Shown here one piece after another: positions 10,246-18,127 of a stretch of 47,752 bases of DNA. The number at the start of each line of letters is the position of its first letter. Positions within the stretch are counted from its first letter, which is position 1. This DNA comes from an uncultured Muribaculaceae bacterium (GTDB lineage Bacteria; Bacteroidota; Bacteroidia; Bacteroidales; Muribaculaceae). The notes under the pieces were generated by a model, which saw nothing but the letters and a program-made list of their open reading frames with translations, was not told the origin of the DNA and did no database searches. The stretch is from assembly GCA_910583795.1 (NCBI GenBank), contig CAJTZQ010000026.1, positions 1 to 47,752 on the forward strand, given 5' to 3'. Position numbers and translations under genes: made by a program.

Positions 10246-10290
10246 TTTCAGATCTATGACTCGCCGGATATCGGCGGGCATAGACTGAAA
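10246..10290 (+). other. Long hairpin between the second susC and susD genes
   Basis: The 85-bp gap between the two genes holds an interrupted stem of three matching blocks: TTTCAG/CTGAAA, CTATG/CATAG and CGCCG/CGGCG around a GATAT loop. No T-run follows, so it is not a standard terminator. It could be an RNA processing or stabilising element that sets the SusC to SusD ratio, or a protein-binding site. The first SusC/SusD junction (12 bp) has nothing similar. Confidence 0.5.
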
Positions 10291-10317
10291 TACCGGATCA
10301 ACAAAATCAAGATTATC

Positions 10318-12096
10318 ATGAACTCCAAAATATTATCAATAGCGGCTGTAGGTCTCCTCTCCATTGGGGCTGCTTCCTGCAGCGATTATCTCGACAAGGA
10401 GGTCGACCTCACCCTCCAGGCGGAGAATGTCTTTTCAGACTATGACCGTACGCGAGGCTATCTCGCCCAGCTCTATGATTATCTCCCTGATGCCTTTCAA
10501 GGCTATAACGACACTCAATATCGTCTCTCGCAGGATTGTATGACCGATAATGCTGTTGACTACTGGGGCGTGGCGAGATATCATTCCGTCATTGCGGATG
10601 CATATGACGCCACCAACCATTGGTTTGCCGATTTTTATTGGTCAAGAGACTATACCGGTATCCGTGGAATCAATCAGTATCTACTTAATGCTCGCCCCGA
10701 TATCGTGGGAAATGCAGAAAAATCAGGTGACGACAACCGTCTTTATGACCGTTGGGATGCAGAGGCGAGGGTGCTCCGCGCCATCCTTCATTTCGACCTG
10801 CTGTGCTGGTATGGCGATGTTCCTATTGTCGCTGATGATGAAAACGGCACTCCAATAATCCTTGCGCCGTCAACGCCTCTGCCGGAGCGTAAGGCGGCTG
10901 CCGATGTGCTTAAATGGATTGCTGATGAATGTGACAAGTATAAAGACAATCTACCATTCCGCTATAGCGACGAGACTGAAAATTGGGGCAGAATAAACGG
11001 AGCCGCAGCATACGCACTTAAAACGCGTGCTCTTCTCTTCCGTGCATCTCCCCTCTTCAATCCCGGGAATGATGTCTCACGCTGGACCGATGCCGCCAAC
11101 GCCGCCAAAGATTTTATTGCCAAGAACAGAATGCAATCAAATCCATACCGTCTCTATACAACGGATTCCAACGATCCGAACCAGAACTACTATCAGTGTT
11201 TTGTCACAAATCCTGTTCTCAACAACGAGTATATACTCAGCAGGTCGGTATGGACCACACTTCAGATAGAATATTTCAACGCTCCCTGCGGATTCACAGG
11301 CTCTATCAGCGCTACCGGATATCTTAACCCGACGCAGAATCTTGTGGATGCCTACGAGACTATCAACGGTCTGCCTATAGACCAGGATCCTGTGTATGAT
11401 GCCCAGAATCCGTATGTAAACCGTGACCCGCGTCTTGAACAGACCATCCTTCACCATGGCTCTATATGGGGCGACGGCGATGAGGCACGTGCGATAGACG
11501 TGAACAATGATGACACTCGTCAGGGTGCTGATTATTCCCGTGGCAACGGCGGAACAGCCACCGGTTATTATTCCAAAAAATATCTTCACAATATCCGCTG
11601 GGACGGTACCGTTGGCAATCAACGTCATGCCTGCCCGATTTTCCGCTATGCAGAAATACTCCTTGCCGCAGCTGAAGCTCTCAATGAGGCAGGACAGACA
11701 GGAGAGGCATATGAATATGTCAATCAAGTGCGTGCCCGTGTGGGTATGCCTGCTTATTCAGGCATGAGCCAGGATCAGTTGCGCGAGCGTATCCAGAATG
11801 AGATAAGAATTGAATTCTGTTTTGAAGACCACAGATATTTTGATGTCCGCCGCTGGAAACTGTTCGAAAAGAATGGAGGAAGCGCTTCTGCCGAGGCATC
11901 TCTGCCACGCTATCGTCAGGTGTTTACACTTTATGGTGTGGCTGTGAGGGAAGGCACTTCACATACATTCAATTATGGTCTGAGCGATATCGACTCTCAT
12001 TATTCATTTACGGCACCGAAGAATTATTTCTTCCCCATACCATACGATGAATTGCAGAAGACCGGTTATCCTCAGACCCCGGGTTGGGAACTGTGA
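10318..12096 (+). CDS. SusD/RagB-family nutrient-binding lipoprotein (second pair)
   Basis: A 592-residue lipoprotein with lipobox AASC followed by SDYLDKEVDLTL, a surface-export type sequence. SusD features include the helix with WDAEARVLRAILHFDLLCWY, the RKAAADVLKWIADEC helix, RYAEILLAAAEALNE and the C-terminal HRYFDVRRWKLF, ending QTPGWEL. It should form the lid of the transporter encoded just upstream. The gene is separated from that transporter by the hairpin at 10246-10290 and from the GH43 gene downstream by 43 bp of AT-rich sequence, which suggests one transcript. Confidence 0.95.
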   Translation: MNSKILSIAAVGLLSIGAASCSDYLDKEVDLTLQAENVFSDYDRTRGYLAQLYDYLPDAFQGYNDTQYRLSQDCMTDNAVDYWGVARYHSVIADAYDATNHWFADFYWSRDYTGIRGINQYLLNARPDIVGNAEKSGDDNRLYDRWDAEARVLRAILHFDLLCWYGDVPIVADDENGTPIILAPSTPLPERKAAADVLKWIADECDKYKDNLPFRYSDETENWGRINGAAAYALKTRALLFRASPLFNPGNDVSRWTDAANAAKDFIAKNRMQSNPYRLYTTDSNDPNQNYYQCFVTNPVLNNEYILSRSVWTTLQIEYFNAPCGFTGSISATGYLNPTQNLVDAYETINGLPIDQDPVYDAQNPYVNRDPRLEQTILHHGSIWGDGDEARAIDVNNDDTRQGADYSRGNGGTATGYYSKKYLHNIRWDGTVGNQRHACPIFRYAEILLAAAEALNEAGQTGEAYEYVNQVRARVGMPAYSGMSQDQLRERIQNEIRIEFCFEDHRYFDVRRWKLFEKNGGSASAEASLPRYRQVFTLYGVAVREGTSHTFNYGLSDIDSHYSFTAPKNYFFPIPYDELQKTGYPQTPGWEL

Positions 12097-12139
12097 TGCA
12101 ATTAGTAATTATTAATTGATAATTAGTGGTTTGACAGTT

Positions 12140-14044
12140 ATGAAAATAATAAAATATTTATCAATCGCGTTCGTTTCAAGTCTCCTTTCCCTGGGGGCTT
12201 GTAGCGACGACGATAATGTGAAATATCCCGAAGGCCAGGGGATCGTGATGGAGACTCCCAGTGTCGTTGAGTGTGGAGGAAGCTATGCCTCATTCGCGAC
12301 AATCTTCCACATGAAGAATGACGCCCACTACACCAAGGCGGGTTATGTGATCTCCGAAACTCCAAATCCCACAATCTATGGCAGTGTGTATGATGCCACA
12401 ATAAGTGGCGACACAATCAAGGCAACTATCGTTGATCTTGCGCCTGATCGGGAATATCACGTACGTGCCTTTGTCAATGAATATAAGGGGAACTTGATCT
12501 ATTCTTCCGATTTCGTTTTTAAAACCGGAGAAGGGTCTCCCGAAGAGCAATTGAAATATTATCGTGGACCTGAATACCCGGACTATTATGTGGATATTGC
12601 AGGCTGGGGAAACCGCAGCCAATGGAACCTTGCCAATGTGCACGATCCCTCTGTAGTAAAGGCAGCCGACGGCTACTACTACATGTATCAGACGGATGCC
12701 TCATACGGCAACGCCCATGTGGAAGGTGGACATTTCCATGGCCGCCGTTCTCTTGATCTCGTGAATTGGGAATATCTTGGTGGCACGATGCCAGCTCTTC
12801 CTGATTGGGTTGTGCCAAAGCTCAATGAAATCCGGGAAGGTATGGGCTTATCGGCGGCTACTCCTGATGAGAACGCTTTCGGCTACTGGGCGCCGAGCGT
12901 GGTGAAGGTCAGCGACAACCTTTACCGCATGTATTATTCGATTGTTGTACCGGGTTATCTCGACGGTGATAATTCCTGGGGTGAGCGAGCTTTCATCGGC
13001 ATGATGGAGAACAGTGATCCTGCGAACAATGAAGGTTGGGAAGACAAGGGATATGTGATCACCAATGCTTCCGACCGAGGTCTTGATTTTCATGTATCAC
13101 CCACCGATTGGGGCAACTGCTATTATAAATTCAATGCGATCGATCCTTCTGTCTTGATTACAGACAATGGCGAGCACTGGATGGTCTACGGCTCATGGCA
13201 CAGCGGTATCGCGGCAGTGAAGCTGGACCCTGCTACCGGTAAAGTGGCTTCGGAATTGGGTAACCCCTGGGGCACGGATGCCGAGATCGCCCCGTACGGG
13301 AAATTGATCGCCACACGCCAGTCGGGAAACCGTTGGCAGGCTTCGGAAGGTCCGGAAGTGATCTATCGTGACGGCTATTATTATCTTTTCCTTGCATACG
13401 ATGCGTTGGACGTGGCTTATAACACACGTGTGGCACGTTCACGCAACATCGAAGGTCCGTACGTGGACATGAACGGCATCAACATCACTGACAATGGAGG
13501 CGACGCGCTTCCTGTGGTCACGCATCCGTATAAGTTTGCCAATTCACAGGGCTGGGTAGGATTCTCACATTGCACAGTGTTTGATGATGGAGCCGGTAAT
13601 TGGTATTATGCATCTCAGGCACGTTTCCCGGCAGGTGTGAACGGCAACGACGCGAGCAACGCCCTTATGATGGGTCATGTCCGTTCAATCGTATGGACGA
13701 AGGATGGCTGGCCTCTCGTAATGCCTGAACGCTACGGTGCTGTTCCGCAGCTCCCGATAACAGAGGAAGAGCTTGTGGGCAGTTGGGAAATTATCGATAT
13801 GGCATATTCCTATGCCCAGATGAAGGAGTCTGTCAATACAGTGCTCACGGCTGACCATGTGGTAAGTGGTGGGGCATGGGATGGTTTTGAATGGAATTAC
13901 GATGCGCAAAGCCAGATCTTAAAAATTGGAGACTTAGAACTCTATCTAAAGCGCGAATGTGATTGGGAAAATGCGGAACGTCATGCCACAATCGTTTGTG
14001 CCGGCATTTCCAACACTACATGGTGGGGTAAAAAAACGATATAA
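12140..14044 (+). CDS. GH43 lipoprotein, probable endo-arabinanase
   Basis: A 634-residue lipoprotein; start at the ATG at 12140, giving MKIIKYLSIAF and lipobox LGAC followed by SDDDN, predicted surface-exposed. Residues ~35-125 form a fibronectin-III-like domain. Residues ~155-545 form a GH43 five-bladed propeller: VHDPSVV (general base Asp ~169), AIDPSVL (pKa-modulating Asp ~335) and SEGPEVI (general acid Glu ~403). All three acidic residues of the family are present. Motifs such as YYYMYQTDASYG and HFHGRRSLDLVNWEY resemble Bacteroides GH43 arabinanases. The last ~90 residues (EEELVGSWEIIDMAY onward) look like a small beta-barrel accessory domain. It probably cuts arabinan at the cell surface to feed the SusC/D pairs. 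Endo mode is inference from similarity, not visible in the residues. Confidence 0.82.
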   Translation: MKIIKYLSIAFVSSLLSLGACSDDDNVKYPEGQGIVMETPSVVECGGSYASFATIFHMKNDAHYTKAGYVISETPNPTIYGSVYDATISGDTIKATIVDLAPDREYHVRAFVNEYKGNLIYSSDFVFKTGEGSPEEQLKYYRGPEYPDYYVDIAGWGNRSQWNLANVHDPSVVKAADGYYYMYQTDASYGNAHVEGGHFHGRRSLDLVNWEYLGGTMPALPDWVVPKLNEIREGMGLSAATPDENAFGYWAPSVVKVSDNLYRMYYSIVVPGYLDGDNSWGERAFIGMMENSDPANNEGWEDKGYVITNASDRGLDFHVSPTDWGNCYYKFNAIDPSVLITDNGEHWMVYGSWHSGIAAVKLDPATGKVASELGNPWGTDAEIAPYGKLIATRQSGNRWQASEGPEVIYRDGYYYLFLAYDALDVAYNTRVARSRNIEGPYVDMNGINITDNGGDALPVVTHPYKFANSQGWVGFSHCTVFDDGAGNWYYASQARFPAGVNGNDASNALMMGHVRSIVWTKDGWPLVMPERYGAVPQLPITEEELVGSWEIIDMAYSYAQMKESVNTVLTADHVVSGGAWDGFEWNYDAQSQILKIGDLELYLKRECDWENAERHATIVCAGISNTTWWGKKTI

Positions 14045-14086
14045 TTCAGAGAAAATAGCTCTTGAGGTAAAAAAAGGTTAATTCTA

Positions 14087-14250
14087 AGAAACTGTTTAAA
14101 TTTATTTGTCGAAGGAATTGAGAAGATTTGTCGAGCAAATTTTTGATATTTATGATGGAGTTATGGGGTTCCATAATGACTGAATAAATATCATAAAGAT
14201 GCCGACAAAGATCTCAATGACAAGACAAAATAAATTTTAAACAGTTTCTA
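14087..14250. repeat. MITE-like long imperfect palindrome
   Basis: The element runs from AAGAAACTGTTTAAA at the left to TTTAAACAGTTTCTA at the right, so the ends are inverted copies (GAAACTGTTTAAA). Complementarity continues inward through most of the ~164 bp: TTGAGA-GA-TTTGTCG and TGATATTTA on the left face their inverted counterparts on the right, meeting near TTATGGGGTTCCATAA (~14161-14176). There is no ORF. A short, non-coding, fully palindromic unit in a gap between convergent genes fits a miniature inverted-repeat transposable element. Target-site duplications are not clear. Confidence 0.6.
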
Positions 14251-14294
14251 AAAATATAACCGGCAGATTGACATCAATCTGTCGGTTATATTTT
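14251..14294. terminator. Bidirectional rho-independent terminator
   Basis: A near-perfect stem (AAAATATAACCGGCAGATTG paired with CAATCTGTCGGTTATATTTT, one G-T wobble) with a very short loop, flanked by A-rich and T-rich tails on both sides. It sits between the 3' ends of the two convergent GH43 genes and can terminate both. It directly abuts the MITE-like element. Confidence 0.85.
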
Positions 14295-14313
14295 TAGTCA
14301 AGAAAGAAGTCTT

Positions 14314-15396
14314 TTATTTCCAATGATTTTCAAGAGCTTCTTTCTCTGCAGCCGTTATCTGGATAATGGCTCCATGTTTTGGGGAGGTGAAGTTGGTGGT
14401 CTTCATGACCCCTTCATTGAAATGTCCGAGATTTTTGAAAGTCTTGAAGTCTGAAGTCTCTGCAAATCCGAAGTTATGGGGATTGATGCTGTAGATGTCA
14501 TACATCACTACATATTTGTCTTCCCCGATGCGTTTCCAGACATTAGGAGCCTCACATGCCCCCGGTTCGAAATCAATGAAATCCGGAGTATATTCCCATC
14601 CTGAATTGATATTGTCTGAAAATGCCATCTTTATTCCCGGAGTGCCGTCGTGAGCCACGTATGTGAGGCACCATCTCCCATCGTTTGTGCGGGATATATC
14701 CGCATCAAGAACAGCTTTGCCTGCATCCGGATATTGGTAAAGGATTTTGGGTTCCGTCACAAGTTTTGTGAAGTCGTCATCTGTATAGGCGTAATAAAGA
14801 TTTGACGGTTGCACGCCATCGCGCATTGTGAAATAGATCATCATTTTCTTCTCCACAGGATCATAGGTGGTTTCCGGAGCCCAAGCACATCCTATGTTGC
14901 CGAATTTTTCAGGAAACAGTTTGTCGATACGGAGGTTGGTGCGTTCCCAATTGATAAGGTCATCAGATTTCATCAACACAAGTCCACGGTTGTTGCCCCA
15001 GCCATATTCTTCTCCCGGTCGCTCCCATTCGGTGTCGCGCAGACCTTCCCTTTGGGCATAGATGTGGAGGTCAGTCATTGCGAGATAGAAAGCACCATCG
15101 GGACCTCGCGTGATGTGCGGGTCGCGTATCCCTTTCTGTTCAGCGATAGAGTCGCCGGCAATCACCGGTTTGCCGTTGTTGACAGCTGTGAATGTATAGC
15201 CGTCAGGACTTGTCGCCATAAAAAGGTCATGAGTCTCGTCTGTGAAAAACACCATTAGATATGCCGCCAGATCTTTTCCGGAACAGTTGCCACAACAATG
15301 TTTTGCTTCTGTTTGAGGGGAGTCCGTCGGCAATTGTGTAGCCATTGTTGTCAAAGAGGCACAACCTAAAATTGAGAATAAAATCGATTTATACAT
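14314..15396 (-). CDS. GH43 family glycosidase (arabinofuranosidase/xylosidase-like)
   Basis: A 360-residue secreted enzyme. Start set at 15396 because it yields MYKSILFSILGCASLTTMAT, a type I signal peptide; the open frame extends 34 codons upstream without signal-like features. The GH43 propeller covers ~45-350 with GIRDPHI (Asp ~92, base), VLDADIS (Asp ~231/233) and ACEAPNVW (Glu ~282, acid), so it should be active. CCGNCSG at ~33-39 is an unusual cysteine cluster just after the signal peptide. There is no lipobox, suggesting a periplasmic exo-acting enzyme that finishes oligosaccharides imported by the SusC/D pairs. Convergent with the PUL operon and with its own promoter. Confidence 0.83.
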   Translation of the reverse strand: MYKSILFSILGCASLTTMATQLPTDSPQTEAKHCCGNCSGKDLAAYLMVFFTDETHDLFMATSPDGYTFTAVNNGKPVIAGDSIAEQKGIRDPHITRGPDGAFYLAMTDLHIYAQREGLRDTEWERPGEEYGWGNNRGLVLMKSDDLINWERTNLRIDKLFPEKFGNIGCAWAPETTYDPVEKKMMIYFTMRDGVQPSNLYYAYTDDDFTKLVTEPKILYQYPDAGKAVLDADISRTNDGRWCLTYVAHDGTPGIKMAFSDNINSGWEYTPDFIDFEPGACEAPNVWKRIGEDKYVVMYDIYSINPHNFGFAETSDFKTFKNLGHFNEGVMKTTNFTSPKHGAIIQITAAEKEALENHWK

Positions 15397-15462
15397 TTTG
15401 TAGATTTGTTGGTTGGAAATAATTCGAATAAAATGAATACAAGTTGTTTGACAACCTGTGCG

Positions 15463-15496
15463 CAAAAATACGAAATCAAACCGACACTTGAGTGTC
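15463..15496 (-). promoter_or_regulatory. Promoter and palindromic operator of the convergent GH43 gene
   Basis: On the minus strand TATTTTTG (15470-15463) fits TAnnTTTG, about 67 bp before the start codon. No TTTG lies at -33. Instead a perfect inverted repeat GACACT-TG-AGTGTC spans 15483-15496, starting 13 bp upstream of the -7 box. A palindrome there suggests a dimeric regulator, either activator or LacI-like repressor. The rest of the 468-bp gap 15397-15864 holds only the divergent promoter at 15683-15690 and no gene. Confidence 0.45.
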
Positions 15497-15682
15497 ATGT
15501 TGTATCAAATACGTTCAAAGTCACCTCTTATACGCAAATCTCCACTAAAAAATCTTGAAGCCACGATTTTGGAAAAACTTAATAAATCCTGATGTTTTGA
15601 TTCCAATGTCTTCATAGTCTCAATTTATAGGCATATTCAGTAAATTTTTTTGAGAGCGACAAGTTACGTCGTTTGGGGATTA

Positions 15683-15690
15683 TAATTTTG
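15683..15690 (+). promoter_or_regulatory. -7 promoter element of the LRR protein gene
   Basis: TAATTTTG matches the -7 consensus. The upstream TTTG candidates (15649-15652 and 15672-15675) are at the wrong spacing, so this is a partial match. It predicts a leader of ~95 nt to the ATG at 15793 or ~165 nt to the preferred start at 15865. Confidence 0.4.
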
Positions 15691-15864
15691 CACAAACTTG
15701 AAAAAGCTCATGAAATATAGAATCATGAAGTTTCTAAGAGGCTTCAATTATTCACAATCGGCTTTAAATACTTATCTTAAAATCATTAAAATATGACTGC
15801 TAAACAATCACCGTTAGCTAAAGGAATGAATTTATTTCTTCGTGTCTTTTGGGAAAAGTATGGA

Positions 15865-17517
15865 ATGATGAAGTCAATTATTATATTGTCTTCAGTAATG
15901 TTATCGGTTTCTGCACACGCATATAGATATGATTTTGAGTATGACGGTATGTATTTTTTACTATTATCGCTTGAGAAGCAGGAGTGTGTCCTTACCGGAT
16001 TTAATTCTGTTTCCAGAGATACAGTTGTTATTCCGGAAATAATCAATTATTTGGGAAGAGAGATAAAAGTGGTGGATATTTTTAATAGTTGGGAAATTGA
16101 AAAGGTTTATGATACAATTAAATACCTTTCGATTCCCGGTTCTATAAATTTGTTGGGGTCTAATATTTTTACAGATCTTCCTGAATTAAGAACGCTTGTT
16201 ATCGAGGGAGCTGGAAGAGAGTTGCGTTTTTATGGTAATTGCCAATATCCCAAATTGGAGTATTTAAAGCTTGGAAGAGATGTGGAACCTCCCATATTTA
16301 AGGAACACCCTATGCTAAGGAAAGTGGAAATATGTGATTCTTTAGAATATTTGTCAGAACATTATTTTGAAGGGTGTACAAATCTGGAAAGTGTGAATCT
16401 TGGTGACCATTTGAAATATGTAGGGGCTGATGCATTTTCATACACCAATATCGACAGCCTTGAGGTGCCTCCAAATGTGGAGAGAATTGTTGGAGGCGCC
16501 TTTAGCAACACTCCTCTCAAATACGTACATATTCAAAAAAGTCAGGACGGATTGTCAGAACCATTCGTAATGGAGCAGGCATTCGGACAAATGTTGGAAA
16601 AGATAGTGATTGAACGACCGATCACTACAATTGATTATAATGTCGAAGTGTTATCCCCCTTGAGATCGGATCAATTGAAAGATATTGAGCTGATTAATAT
16701 AGGCAAAATCCCCAAAATGCTGTTTAATGGTTGCAAAGGGATAAAAAACATTAAAATCAGTGGGGAGATAAGTGAGATTGGGAGTTGTGCGTTTAAGCAA
16801 TGTGAGGAGTTGGAAAGTTTTCAAAATATTGAAGGTTTGGAGCCGTTAAATTTTGATAATATAGCTTACATTGGTTCATACGCATTTAATGGGTGTAAGA
16901 AAATGAATCATCTCATAATGCCTGAGAATCTGACCTCTATTGAATGGGGTGTATATTCTAATTGTAAATTCCCGGAAATCCTTGTAATCCCGGATGCGGT
17001 TAAGGCGATTGAGGAGGAAGCGTTTAGGGGATGTGAGAATGTCAAACTGTTGAAAATAGGGAAAAATTGCAAGAGAATCGAAAAGATGGCGTTTTATAAA
17101 GATGGAATTATTCCTGAATCAAATGGAATTATTCCTGAAATAATGTGTGAGTCGGTGGTGCCTCCGGGCATTTCAGACTACACATTCTCCGGTGCGACTT
17201 TTATGCATGCCGTGCTGTATGTGCCGGAAGAATCGTTGGAGGCATATTCTTCTGCTGCAGGATGGAAACAATTCTGGAATATTAAGACTCTTGATCAGGC
17301 AGGTATTGATGAAGTTCATGTAGGAAATAAATATTCCATACAGGTGCAAGGTGGAGAACTTGTCATTCAAGGGGCTGAAAACTCATCAGTAAGAGTGTTC
17401 ACGCCGTCGGGAAAGATTGTTTACAATGTCTCCTGTTATAAGGGAGACCCGATCAGACTCGGCTCAGGTATATATATTATAAATATCAACGGAACATCTC
17501 ACAAGATTTCATTATAA
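15865..17517 (+). CDS. BspA-like leucine-rich repeat surface protein with T9SS-like tail
   Basis: About 550 residues from the ATG at 15865 (MMKSIIILSSVMLSVSAHA, a good signal peptide). The frame is open from an ATG at 15793, which would bury the signal 24 residues in. Residues ~60-480 carry BspA-type LRR_5 repeats of the form 'L..I.IP..v..I...AF..C..L' (for example MPENLTSIEWGVYSNC and IPDAVKAIEEEAFRGC). The last ~70 residues end SGIYIININGTSHKISL, the shape of a type IX secretion (Por) C-terminal sorting domain, and resemble the tail of the C10 protease at 30034. Such proteins usually mediate adhesion. The gene is visibly more AT-rich than the PUL, which hints at acquisition. Confidence 0.75.
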   Translation: MMKSIIILSSVMLSVSAHAYRYDFEYDGMYFLLLSLEKQECVLTGFNSVSRDTVVIPEIINYLGREIKVVDIFNSWEIEKVYDTIKYLSIPGSINLLGSNIFTDLPELRTLVIEGAGRELRFYGNCQYPKLEYLKLGRDVEPPIFKEHPMLRKVEICDSLEYLSEHYFEGCTNLESVNLGDHLKYVGADAFSYTNIDSLEVPPNVERIVGGAFSNTPLKYVHIQKSQDGLSEPFVMEQAFGQMLEKIVIERPITTIDYNVEVLSPLRSDQLKDIELINIGKIPKMLFNGCKGIKNIKISGEISEIGSCAFKQCEELESFQNIEGLEPLNFDNIAYIGSYAFNGCKKMNHLIMPENLTSIEWGVYSNCKFPEILVIPDAVKAIEEEAFRGCENVKLLKIGKNCKRIEKMAFYKDGIIPESNGIIPEIMCESVVPPGISDYTFSGATFMHAVLYVPEESLEAYSSAAGWKQFWNIKTLDQAGIDEVHVGNKYSIQVQGGELVIQGAENSSVRVFTPSGKIVYNVSCYKGDPIRLGSGIYIININGTSHKISL

Positions 17518-17540
17518 CTAATCAGGGGTAGCCGCCCCAT

Positions 17541-17590
17541 AAATATGGATGATAAAATACTAAAGAAATATGGACGATAAAGTATTAAAG
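17541..17590 (+). repeat. 25-bp tandem duplication of a start-codon region, creating a short upstream ORF
   Basis: Two adjacent 25-bp copies (17541-17565 and 17566-17590) differ at three positions, all transitions. Each contains an ATG. The second ATG (17570) opens the GIY-YIG gene. The first (17545) is out of frame and encodes an 11-residue peptide, MDDKILKKYGR, ending in TAA at 17578-17580, inside the start of the real gene. The differences are GAT/GAC, ATA/GTA and CTA/TTA, so the peptides MDDKILK and MDDKVLK stay nearly the same. Confidence 0.8.
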
Positions 17591-18127
17591 GAAATCGAAT
17601 CTTTCAAGTTGTTTAATCCCGCTAAGGATTCGATGAGAGATCTACCGGATGGGCCGGGAAATTATATAATCCTGTTAGTCCCCGGCTCTCTACTCCCTAC
17701 AAAAAATCAAGGTGTTGAGCCTGAAAATATTAGCCGGATTGAATATATGGGGATAACTTATGATGTCATATATACAGGGATCAGCAGTAAGAGTCTGAGA
17801 GAAAGAGATTATCATCAACATTTTAAAGGGAACAACGCCGGAAGATCCACGTTGAGAAAATCTCTTGGCAGCCTCATGGGGTTGCAAAAGATTCCCCGTG
17901 ATGTAAACAACCCTGATAATGGAAAGACCAAGTTTAGAGACGATGATGAGTCGGAACTTTCGGCATGGATGTGCGCCAATTTATTATTATTGTATAAACC
18001 GTCGCTCAAGGCAGCCGAGAAAGAAAAAGTATTGATCAATAGCCTTAATCCTCCACTAAATATTCAGGGCAACAATAATCTGGAGAACAGAAAATTCCGT
18101 GACATGCTTAAAAAACTGAGGAAATGA
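17570..18127 (+). CDS. GIY-YIG nuclease-like protein
   Basis: 185 residues. The N-terminal half resembles the GIY-YIG fold: GNYIILL (~30-36) in the position of the GIY strand, VIYTGISS (~65-72) in the position of YIG, then an arginine-containing helix (SLRERDYHQHF) and GRSTLRKSLG. The C-terminal half has a LNPPLNIQGNNNLENRKFR segment, a common ending of GIY-YIG proteins with an Asn/Glu pair. No added DNA-binding domain, so partner or target is unknown. It overlaps the next gene by 4 bp (ATGA), which points to translational coupling with the WYL regulator. A leader ORF precedes the start (see the tandem duplication). Confidence 0.65.
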   Translation: MDDKVLKEIESFKLFNPAKDSMRDLPDGPGNYIILLVPGSLLPTKNQGVEPENISRIEYMGITYDVIYTGISSKSLRERDYHQHFKGNNAGRSTLRKSLGSLMGLQKIPRDVNNPDNGKTKFRDDDESELSAWMCANLLLLYKPSLKAAEKEKVLINSLNPPLNIQGNNNLENRKFRDMLKKLRK

